NCBI GenBank assembly: GCA_030043405.1
Contig: JASHXS010000144.1
Location: 1-9,730 of the forward strand
From: Thermoplasmata archaeon
GTDB lineage: Archaea; Thermoplasmatota; Thermoplasmata; Lutacidiplasmatales; UBA184
DNA: 9,730 bases
Direction of reading: 5' to 3'
Made by a program: the position numbers and the translations under genes. Position 1 is the first letter of the stretch, and each line of letters begins with the position of its first letter. The notes under the pieces were generated by a model, which saw only the letters and a program-made list of their open reading frames with translations, had not been told where the DNA came from and did not search any database. Below are positions 1 through 4,827 of this stretch, piece by piece.

Positions 1-881
1 AACTCGCGGGCATCTTCGCGGGTGTTCGCCTCCACTCCCACCAACCGACGTTCGCCAAACAGGAGGCGGTCGTAGTCGATCGAGGGTAGCGGGCTCGCGT
101 GAATCGCCGCGACGGAGACCGTGCCGCCCTTCTTGAGATGGCCGAGGGCCTGGACGATCACCTCGCCGGAGGGCGCAAAGACGACGGCGCCGTCGAGCGA
201 CGGGGCCGGACGCGCCCCTCCCGTCTCTTCGCTGGCGACGACTTCCGAGGCACCGAGGCGGAGCGCGAGCGCACGGTGGGTCGGTCGGCGGGAGTAGGCG
301 ACGGTCTCGTAACCGAGTCGCGAGGCCAGCTGCAGCGCCAAGTGGGCGGAGCCCCCGAAGCCGAAGAATCCGATGCGCCCTCCCGGGCGGGGCAGGGCCA
401 GCTTCAGCGCCCGGTAGCCGATGATGCCGGCGCACAGCCAAGGCGCCAGGCGGGCCGGATCCCCGTCGGGCAGCCGAAGGGCGTACGCTTCGTCCACGGT
501 CAGCGCCTCCGCGTAGCCGCCGTCCGCCGAGTAGCCGGTGAAGGCCTTCTCCGCACAGAGATTCTCGCGGCCACTGCGGCAGTACTCACAACGCCCGCAC
601 GTGGACCGAAGCCAGGGGACTCCCACCCGGTCCCCGACCCCGAGTTCGCGAACGTCTCGTCCCACTCGGTCGACGCGCCCGACCACCTCGTGGCCGGGCA
701 CGATCGCGGACTGGAGGGGGGCCAGATCCCCTTCCACCACGTGCAGGTCGGTTCGACACACCCCACACCGTTCTACCCGCACGACCACCTGGGTCGGCGA
801 GGGGGATGCAAGGGGCCTTTCCGCCGCCTGCAACGACCGGTTCTCCACCGGCTGGGGGGCCTCGAGCACCATCGCCCGCAT
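1..881 (-). CDS. Zinc-dependent alcohol dehydrogenase, CAD2-like (3' end off window)
   Basis: A cytoplasmic medium-chain dehydrogenase expected to interconvert alcohols and aldehydes with NAD(P)(H). Translating the minus strand from ATG at 881 gives 293 residues beginning MRAMVLEAP. Catalytic-zinc ligands are visible as Cys39 (in CGVCRTDLH), His64 (in PGHE) and Cys150. The structural-zinc cysteines are Cys95, Cys98, Cys101 and Cys109. A Rossmann fingerprint GFGGSA lies at 174-179. The zinc ligands, the FTGYSADGGYAE segment and the GERRLVGVEANTREDAREF end match the TIGR02822/CAD2 group of zinc alcohol dehydrogenases. The protein is intact up to the window edge, where roughly 30-40 residues should be missing. 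An in-frame ATG at 872 is an alternative start, but 881 gives the family N-terminus and has GGTGAG just upstream. It diverges from the SRPBCC gene. Family is certain; the substrate cannot be read from sequence. Confidence 0.93.
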   Translation of the reverse strand, partial: MRAMVLEAPQPVENRSLQAAERPLASPSPTQVVVRVERCGVCRTDLHVVEGDLAPLQSAIVPGHEVVGRVDRVGRDVRELGVGDRVGVPWLRSTCGRCEYCRSGRENLCAEKAFTGYSADGGYAEALTVDEAYALRLPDGDPARLAPWLCAGIIGYRALKLALPRPGGRIGFFGFGGSAHLALQLASRLGYETVAYSRRPTHRALALRLGASEVVASEETGGARPAPSLDGAVVFAPSGEVIVQALGHLKKGGTVSVAAIHASPLPSIDYDRLLFGERRLVGVEANTREDARE

Positions 882-930
882 CGAACTCACCCGGAGGGTA
901 CGGCGGTACCGCTCCCAGCCGGCAAGGGAG

Positions 931-940
931 CATAACCGTT
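931..940 (-). promoter_or_regulatory. Candidate TATA element for the alcohol dehydrogenase gene
   Basis: On the minus strand the AT-richest stretch upstream of the dehydrogenase reads AACGGTTATG, centred about 54 nt before ATG 881. If used, transcription would start near 909 and leave a leader of about 28 nt, long enough to hold the GGTGAG ribosome-binding sequence next to the ATG. This is inferred from position and composition only. Confidence 0.3.
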
Positions 941-961
941 CGTCGGGGCCCGGTCCGCGAG

Positions 962-971
962 ACCTTATGTC
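962..971 (+). promoter_or_regulatory. Candidate TATA element for the SRPBCC gene
   Basis: ACCTTATGTC is the only AT-leaning stretch shortly before ATG 999 and is centred about 32 nt upstream. That spacing would give a nearly leaderless transcript. There is no clear Shine-Dalgarno sequence before the ATG, which fits. The divergent dehydrogenase promoter lies about 30 nt to the left, so both would share the 117-nt intergenic region. Confidence 0.35.
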
Positions 972-998
972 CGGTGTCGTTCCAGCGCCCGGTGTTCC

Positions 999-1511
999 AT
1001 GCCGAACCTCCGGCCGACCACGTACGAGATCCGAGAGGTCTTCGACGCGCCCCCGGACTTCGTGTTCCGGTGGTGCACGGACTATCGGGTCGACGACGGG
1101 ACCCGGGCGGGGGAAGGGTACGCTCGGCGGATTCTGTCGAGGGGCCTTCGGAGGATCGTCTACGAGGACCTGGAGTCCGAGCCGAAGGGCTGGCGGTGGG
1201 CCCGGTTCGATGTCCGACTCTCCCCGCCGGACCACTGGCACGCGGAGTCGGTCGGGAACATGCGCTACTTTCGTCTCGACTACGACCTCCGAGCGAGACC
1301 CGATGGCCGGACCGAGTTCCGCCTCCGCGGCACCCGGACGCCGACCCCCCACGGGGGGCCGAATCCCTCCCGGTCGGAGATGGAGCGGTACCTGCACCGC
1401 CTATGGCGGAACCTCGGGCGGGCGCTGGAGCGAGAATATCGGTCGCGTTCGACGGCGCGGCCCTCGGAACCGGCCGCCCGGAAAAAGGCTCGGTCAACAA
1501 GGTTGAAGTAA
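999..1511 (+). CDS. SRPBCC-fold (START/polyketide cyclase-like) protein
   Basis: A 170-residue soluble protein with the look of the SRPBCC helix-grip fold, a hydrophobic-cavity fold that binds lipids or other small apolar ligands. The opening YEIREVFDAPPDFVFRWCTD (residues 9-28) is the usual first strand plus 'AP...VF' helix. It is followed by alternating strands with tryptophans (KGWRWARFDV) and a C-terminal amphipathic helix (about 126-146) that would lie over the cavity. The last 20 or so residues are basic and low-complexity (RKKARSTRLK) and probably disordered. The start at ATG 999 agrees with a TATA-like element about 32 nt upstream. The winged-helix gene follows after 19 nt on the same strand and may be co-transcribed. 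The ligand and any enzyme activity are unknown; the fold call rests on the N-terminal pattern and length. Confidence 0.8.
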   Translation: MPNLRPTTYEIREVFDAPPDFVFRWCTDYRVDDGTRAGEGYARRILSRGLRRIVYEDLESEPKGWRWARFDVRLSPPDHWHAESVGNMRYFRLDYDLRARPDGRTEFRLRGTRTPTPHGGPNPSRSEMERYLHRLWRNLGRALEREYRSRSTARPSEPAARKKARSTRLK

Positions 1512-1530
1512 CTCGACCGGCTTTGGCGGG

Positions 1531-1932
1531 GTGTCTATGGCGGTAGAGAAGCCGCGCCCGTCAGCGGAGGTCGAAGAGGAGGTCCCGGCCGAGGGGGCGA
1601 AGCTCGCCGACCGGATCTCGGCGGAGCTCGAGCTGCTCAGCCGGAACGTGGACATCCTGGAGCAGCTTTCCGGGCGCACTCCGAAAGGGATCATCCGGTT
1701 GAGCGAGGCGCTCCACCTTCCGATCCACAAAGTGCGCTACTCCCTCCACCTCCTCGAACGGGAGGGCGTGATCCAGCCGAGTGCCGACGGCGCGGTCGTG
1801 ACCGATGCCGCCCGCCAGTTCTGGGAAACGATCGACAAGTCGCTCGACGAAATGAGCCGACGCATCGAGCACCTGAAGGAACGGGCGGCCGCGCACCGCC
1901 CGCCGGCGCCGCCGGGCCGGAAAGGCTATTAG
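1531..1932 (+). CDS. Small winged-helix transcriptional regulator
   Basis: A protein of about 130 residues built around a winged helix-turn-helix at roughly residues 35-95. The recognition region reads LSEALHLPIHKVRYSLHLLE and is followed by a wing with EGVIQPSADGAVVTD. A charged helical segment precedes it (DRISAELELLSRNVDILEQL) and another follows (residues about 95-118), both suited to dimerisation. The tail is Pro/Arg-rich. The architecture is that of archaeal one-domain DNA-binding regulators; I do not recognise a named family member or its target. Two starts are possible, GTG 1531 and ATG 1537. The short GGCGGGG just before them could serve as a ribosome-binding site for GTG 1531, while a weak AT-rich patch near 1505-1512 would suit a leaderless start. 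The stop codon lies inside the presumed TATA element of the following tRNA gene. Confidence 0.8.
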   Translation: MSMAVEKPRPSAEVEEEVPAEGAKLADRISAELELLSRNVDILEQLSGRTPKGIIRLSEALHLPIHKVRYSLHLLEREGVIQPSADGAVVTDAARQFWETIDKSLDEMSRRIEHLKERAAAHRPPAPPGRKGY

Positions 1933-1933
1933 T
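1924..1933 (+). promoter_or_regulatory. Candidate TATA element of the tRNA pair
   Basis: GGCTATTAGT is the only AT-rich patch before tRNA-Asn and is centred about 30 nt upstream of its first base, where an archaeal TATA box should be. It includes the last sense codon and stop of the winged-helix gene, so promoter and coding end overlap. GGAAA just upstream could be the TFB-recognition element. Confidence 0.45.
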
Positions 1934-1958
1934 GCGATGCCGGCTCGGCCGCCTCGGT

Positions 1959-2062
1959 GCCGCCGTAGCTCAGCGGCAGAGCGATCGGCTGTTAACCGAA
2001 AGGTCAGCGGTTCGAACGGACGACGGACTCCACCCGCCGTCACGGAAATCCGCTCGGCGGCG
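1959..2062 (+). tRNA. tRNA-Asn (anticodon GUU) with a T-loop intron
   Basis: Read without an intron the T-arm cannot close. Removing 2017-2048 gives a full cloverleaf. The acceptor is GCCGCCG (1959-1965) with CGGCGGC (2055-2061), seven perfect pairs. The D-stem is GCUC/GAGC around loop AGCGGCA. The anticodon loop CUGUUAA (1989-1995) has GUU at 1991-1993. The T-stem is AGCGG (2006-2010) with CCGCU (2050-2054), enclosing the spliced loop UUCGAAU. The discriminator is G2062 and CCA is not encoded. Base 27-43 of the anticodon stem is an A-A mismatch; the other four pairs are canonical. The gene is followed 19 nt later by a second tRNA, and both are probably transcribed from the TATA-like element near 1928. 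Confidence 0.93.
2017..2048 (+). other. 32-nt tRNA intron between positions 59 and 60 (T-loop), bulge-helix-bulge
   Basis: The splice sites are placed by a bulge-helix-bulge that can be drawn by hand. The outer helix is the T-stem. The central 4-bp helix pairs UUCG (2011-2014) with CGGA (2043-2046), with one U-G wobble. A 3-nt bulge AAC lies at 2015-2017 and another, AAU, at 2047-2049. Cutting each bulge after its second base and joining A2016 to U2049 restores the consensus T-loop UUCGAAU. The inner helix is imperfect: a G-A mismatch (2018/2042), then GACG (2019-2022) with CGUC (2038-2041). A competing 5-bp inner helix (2022-2026 with 2037-2041) is also possible. The intron is too short to encode a protein. 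Confidence 0.88.
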
Positions 2063-2064
2063 CC

Positions 2065-2076
2065 TCCGGTCCTCGG
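2065..2076 (+). repeat. 12-nt direct repeat, copy 1, just after tRNA-Asn
   Basis: TCCGGTCCTCGG begins 3 nt after the tRNA-Asn discriminator base and is identical to the 12 nt that follow the second tRNA directly (2158-2169). It fills most of the 19-nt spacer between the two tRNAs. Confidence 0.7.
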
Positions 2077-2081
2077 GACAT

Positions 2082-2157
2082 GGGCCCGTAGCTTAGCCCG
2101 GCCGAGAGCGACCGGCTCATAACCGGTTGGTCGACGGTTCAAATCCGTCCGGGCCCA
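2082..2157 (+). tRNA. tRNA with CAU anticodon (elongator Met or Ile2)
   Basis: A complete cloverleaf without intron. The acceptor is GGGCCCG (2082-2088) with CGGGCCC (2150-2156). The D-arm is GCUU/GAGC with an 11-nt loop containing the paired-G motif. The anticodon stem ACCGG/CCGGU encloses CUCAUAA, with CAU at 2118-2120. The variable loop is UGGUC. The T-arm is GACGG/CCGUC around UUCAAAU. The discriminator is A2157 and CCA is not encoded. The anticodon stem lacks the three G-C pairs of initiator tRNA, so an initiator is unlikely. Sequence alone does not separate elongator tRNA-Met from tRNA-Ile2, whose C34 is modified to agmatidine in archaea; the GGGCCCGUAGCUUAG start and A73 would fit either. 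Confidence 0.92.
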
Positions 2158-2169
2158 TCCGGTCCTCGG
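2158..2169 (+). repeat. 12-nt direct repeat, copy 2, just after the CAU tRNA
   Basis: The second identical copy of TCCGGTCCTCGG starts at the first base after the discriminator of the CAU tRNA. Matching placement behind both tRNAs suggests a shared 3' trailer rather than chance. Confidence 0.7.
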
Positions 2170-2255
2170 CCAGGCGGTCGTCCGGTACCTTCTCCCGGCC
2201 GGGCCCCGCAAACCCTACTACCCATAGGGAACTGTGAGGCCGTTTTTGCAGGTGA

Positions 2256-2444
2256 CACATCACGTCGTCCAGCGCAGTCCCGGTTGGAAGTCGCCCGGGG
2301 GTCGACCCACCCAACGGCCGCCGGGACGCCTGGAAGTTCTGGCGCCGGACCTCGAAACGTGATCGTCCGTCCGTCTCACGCCCTTGGGCCTCCGTCTCTC
2401 GGGACCTCGCCCGCTGGGCCGTCATCGCCGTTCCGATCGGGATC
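2256..2444 (+). other. Probable coding N-terminal extension of the CLC gene without a recognisable start
   Basis: This stretch is open in the frame of the CLC gene from a TGA at 2253-2255 up to GTG 2445, with no ATG, GTG or TTG in that frame. Its codons end mostly in G or C like the gene itself, and the last part reads SRDLARWAVIAVPIGI, which looks like the first half of the first membrane helix. A GTG at 2252, about 27 nt downstream of a TATA-like CCCATAGGG near 2225, is one base out of frame. In its own frame it gives only a 36-codon reading frame ending at 2362. Either a base is missing or added near 2252-2256, or a non-standard start codon is used. Coding status is inferred from composition and peptide character. 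Confidence 0.5.
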
Positions 2445-4199
2445 GTGGCCGGGCTCGGGGCGGCGGCGTTCTATTACCTGATCACGGTCGTCTCGCAGGC
2501 CCTTCTCAGCGGGCTCGCCGGGCTGACGCTGCCGACGGATGGCACGCTGAATCCGGCCCAGCTAACGTGGACCAGCTCACTCCCCCAACTCCTGTGGATC
2601 CCGCCTCTCATGGTGGGGGGCGGCCTCTTCGTCGGTCTGGTCGCCTGGAAGCTCGCCCCCGAAGTCGCCGGGCATGGGACCGACGCCACGATCCGGTCCT
2701 TCCATCGCCAGGCCGGGCGGGTCCGACTGCGCGTGCCGATCCTCAAGACCCTCACGAGCGCGGTGACGCTGGGCACGGGGGGGAGTGGGGGTCGGGAGGG
2801 GCCCGTCTCGCAGATCGGCGGGGGCTTTGGCTCCCTCTGGGCCAGCCTCGTCGGTCTCAGCGACCGGGATCGCCGGATCGCCCTCGCGAGTGGGATGGGC
2901 GCCGGGATCGGGGCGATCTTCCGGGCGCCGCTCGGCGGGGCCGTGTACGCGGCCGAGATCCTGTATACGGGCGATTTCGAACCCGAGGTCTTCGTCCCGG
3001 GGATCATCGCGTCGGTCGTTGCCTACTCGGTCTATTCGTCGATCTTCGGGTTCCACACCCTCTTCGCCACCTCGGCGGCGTTCGCGAACTACGCGTTCAA
3101 CCCCGAACGTCTCCCGCTGTACATGGTACTCGGGATCGCCTGCGGGGCCACCGGGATCCTGTTCACGTGGATGTACCACCGAGGCGACAAGTGGTTCGCC
3201 AGCCGCTCGTGGGCCCGGCCGTGGGCGCCCGCCATCGGCGCCGGCCTCGCGTCCGCGGTCTTCCTCGGGGCGTATTTCGCCATCCCCGAGCAGGGTCACT
3301 TCGTCTCCCTCTCCTCGCTCTCGATCGGGTACGGGTTCGTCCAGGTGGCCGTGGCCGGCGACCTGGGGACGTTCACCTACGGGCTGATCGGCCTACTGAT
3401 CGCGGCCGTCGTGGTCCGGATGATCATGACCACGTTCGTGGTCGGCGCGGGGGGCAGTGCCGGCCTGTTCGGGACGAGTGTGGTGGTCGGGGCGTTCCTG
3501 GGGACGGCAATCGGCGGTACGTTCCACATCCTCTTCCCGGCGCTCGTCCCGACCACGGTCGTCGCCGTGTTCGCGATTGTCGGCATGATGTCGTTCTTCG
3601 GTGGGATCTCGAAGGCCCCGCTCGGCGTACTCATCATGGTCGTCGAGATGGCGGGCAGCTACACGGTCCTGCCGGCGGCGATGATGTCGATCTTCGTCGC
3701 CTATGTCGTCACCGGCCCCTACCACATCTACTCGGAGCAGCTGCCGAGCCGGCTGCAAAGTCCGGCCCACCGGGAGGAGTATCAGGGGTACTTCCTCGCC
3801 ACAACGACCGTCGGGGAGGTCGCGGAGTACGAGTCGGAAGCGGTGCCGCCTTCCATGTCGGTCGGGGAGGCGATCGACCGGGCCGTCACGCACGGCCATG
3901 CGGTCCTTTCGGTGGAGAGCCCCGGCGCTTGGCACGGAGCCATCCGGCTGTCGGAACTGCTGAAAATCCCGCCGGAGAGGCGAGGCGATCTCCATGTGGT
4001 CGAACTTGCCCGCCCGGTCGACCTGCTGCTCCCGGCGGACCTGACCGCCAACGAGGCGCTCCGCCGAATGGAGGAACACAACGTCGATGTGGCGGCGGTC
4101 GTCTCCGTCGAGGGCCCGAGCCAGGTCCTCGGGGTCGTCACCCGCCGGGCCATTCGCGCCCCCGACGCCGTCGTCACGTCGTCCCCCCCCGCTCGCTGA
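2445..4199 (+). CDS. CLC-family chloride channel/transporter with C-terminal CBS domain pair
   Basis: An integral membrane protein of the CLC superfamily, which moves chloride or related anions as a channel or as an anion/proton antiporter. Counting from GTG 2445 (584 residues), the selectivity segment GSGGREGP lies at about 113-120 and keeps the gating glutamate Glu118. APEVAGHGTDATI (about 71-83) is the conserved stretch before it. The equivalent of the GxFxP loop reads GLFGT at 340-344, so the Pro is replaced. Many hydrophobic segments fill the region up to about 425. Residues about 456-582 form two CBS repeats (PPSMSVGEAIDRAVTHGHAV... and LLLPADLTANEALRRMEEHN...), which usually bind adenine nucleotides and modulate transport. 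Starting at 2445 would cut the first membrane helix in half; the in-frame sequence continues upstream, so the real start is probably earlier. The gene stands alone on its strand, 130 nt before the MarR gene. Confidence 0.92.
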   Translation: MAGLGAAAFYYLITVVSQALLSGLAGLTLPTDGTLNPAQLTWTSSLPQLLWIPPLMVGGGLFVGLVAWKLAPEVAGHGTDATIRSFHRQAGRVRLRVPILKTLTSAVTLGTGGSGGREGPVSQIGGGFGSLWASLVGLSDRDRRIALASGMGAGIGAIFRAPLGGAVYAAEILYTGDFEPEVFVPGIIASVVAYSVYSSIFGFHTLFATSAAFANYAFNPERLPLYMVLGIACGATGILFTWMYHRGDKWFASRSWARPWAPAIGAGLASAVFLGAYFAIPEQGHFVSLSSLSIGYGFVQVAVAGDLGTFTYGLIGLLIAAVVVRMIMTTFVVGAGGSAGLFGTSVVVGAFLGTAIGGTFHILFPALVPTTVVAVFAIVGMMSFFGGISKAPLGVLIMVVEMAGSYTVLPAAMMSIFVAYVVTGPYHIYSEQLPSRLQSPAHREEYQGYFLATTTVGEVAEYESEAVPPSMSVGEAIDRAVTHGHAVLSVESPGAWHGAIRLSELLKIPPERRGDLHVVELARPVDLLLPADLTANEALRRMEEHNVDVAAVVSVEGPSQVLGVVTRRAIRAPDAVVTSSPPAR

Positions 4200-4286
4200 A
4201 CGGGTTCGGGGGCGGCCCGCCCGCCGTCTAACGCGCCGAGGGGCCCGGGTCCGTTCGGGGTCCTCCCTCACTCCATTTGGTTAGAA

Positions 4287-4301
4287 ATCGTATTATACGA
4301 T
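4287..4301 (+). promoter_or_regulatory. Palindromic operator overlapping the TATA box of the MarR-exporter operon
   Basis: ATCGTAT-T-ATACGAT is a perfect 7-bp inverted repeat around a single base. It contains TATTATA (4291-4297), the best TATA box in the window, preceded by a purine-rich AGAAA that could be the TFB-recognition element. The TATA centre predicts transcription near 4320, about 10 nt before the regulator's TTG start. Length, symmetry and place are those expected for a dimeric MarR-type repressor that blocks TBP/TFB binding at its own promoter. Binding by the adjacent regulator is an inference. Confidence 0.65.
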
Positions 4302-4329
4302 AGTGTAACTCGGGTGCCGTGGATTCGCC

Positions 4330-4827
4330 TTGACCGAGCTCGCTGCCGTTCCCCGCACCGCGGTCCCTGGACCGGCGCCGGATGAGGTCGCCGAGCTGTT
4401 CCGGGACGCTTTCATCTCGTTCAAGCGCCGACAACGGGAGGTACTCGACCAGGCGGGGCTCTCGTATTCGGAGTGGCACGGACTCCACCTTTGTGCGCAA
4501 AGTGGGACTCGAGCCCGGGAGCTGGCCGAGGCGCTCGGGCTCACACCGGCGGCCGTGACCGACATCATCGATCGCCTGGAAGATCGCGGACTCGTGCGCC
4601 GCAGCCGGGACCCCCAGGATCGGCGCGCGATCCGGGTCGAGCTGACGCCCGCCGGACGCCGGCAACATCGCGAGACGAAGCGCGACGTGCTCCGGATGTG
4701 GACCGGGATGGTCGGGCGGCTGGCGCCGAGCGAATACGCGGCGCTCGCCCTCGGGCTTCGGGCGCTGGCCGCGCTCGACCGTCCGGGAGCGCCGGCGATG
4801 CTGGTAGCGCCACCACGGAGGATCTGA
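4330..4827 (+). CDS. MarR-family transcriptional regulator
   Basis: A 165-residue winged-helix regulator of the MarR family; members are dimers that commonly repress drug exporters and release DNA on binding small phenolic or toxic ligands. Residues about 45-110 hold the DNA-binding domain. LSYSEWHGLHL opens it, TRARELAEALGLTPAAVTDIIDRLEDRGLV is the helix-turn-helix, and SRDPQDRRAIRVELTPAG is the family wing with the conserved D-x-R. Helices on either side (about 20-40 and 112-155) form the dimer interface. TTG 4330 is the only start in frame after the stop at 4306-4308 that keeps the N-terminal helix, and the near-leaderless position fits. Its TGA shares one base with the exporter's ATG (TGATG), so the two genes are one operon. 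A palindrome covers its TATA box, which suggests autoregulation. Confidence 0.92.
   Translation: MTELAAVPRTAVPGPAPDEVAELFRDAFISFKRRQREVLDQAGLSYSEWHGLHLCAQSGTRARELAEALGLTPAAVTDIIDRLEDRGLVRRSRDPQDRRAIRVELTPAGRRQHRETKRDVLRMWTGMVGRLAPSEYAALALGLRALAALDRPGAPAMLVAPPRRI
4817..4823 (+). promoter_or_regulatory. Shine-Dalgarno sequence of the exporter gene
   Basis: GGAGGAT inside the end of the MarR gene is a strong ribosome-binding sequence, 3-5 nt before ATG 4827. It fixes that ATG as the start, although the reading frame is open far upstream through the MarR gene. Confidence 0.7.

Noticed and set aside
2194..2203. CCCGGCCGGG palindrome followed some 40 nt later by a run of five T, possible tRNA terminator or operator
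   Set aside because: GC-only palindromes of this length are common in such DNA, and the T run is too far away and too short to be convincing.
1561..2211. Minus-strand reading frame of 216 codons containing TDLNRRPTGYEPVAL
   Set aside because: It covers both tRNAs antisense, giving another classic tRNA-derived false peptide, and the complement of the winged-helix gene. It shows no protein family features.
2252..2362. 36-codon frame from GTG 2252, possible leaderless small gene
   Set aside because: Its codon third positions are less GC-biased than the overlapping CLC frame and the peptide has no recognisable features. It is kept only as a clue to the CLC start problem.
2117..2425. Minus-strand reading frame of about 100 codons ending in GPDGFEPSTNRL
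   Set aside because: The ending is the well-known false peptide made by translating the antisense strand of a tRNA gene, here the CAU tRNA. The rest runs over the upstream region and probable N-terminus of the CLC gene.
4210..4222. GGGCGG-C-CCGCCC inverted repeat after the CLC stop
   Set aside because: No loop space for a hairpin and no T run follows; most likely composition.
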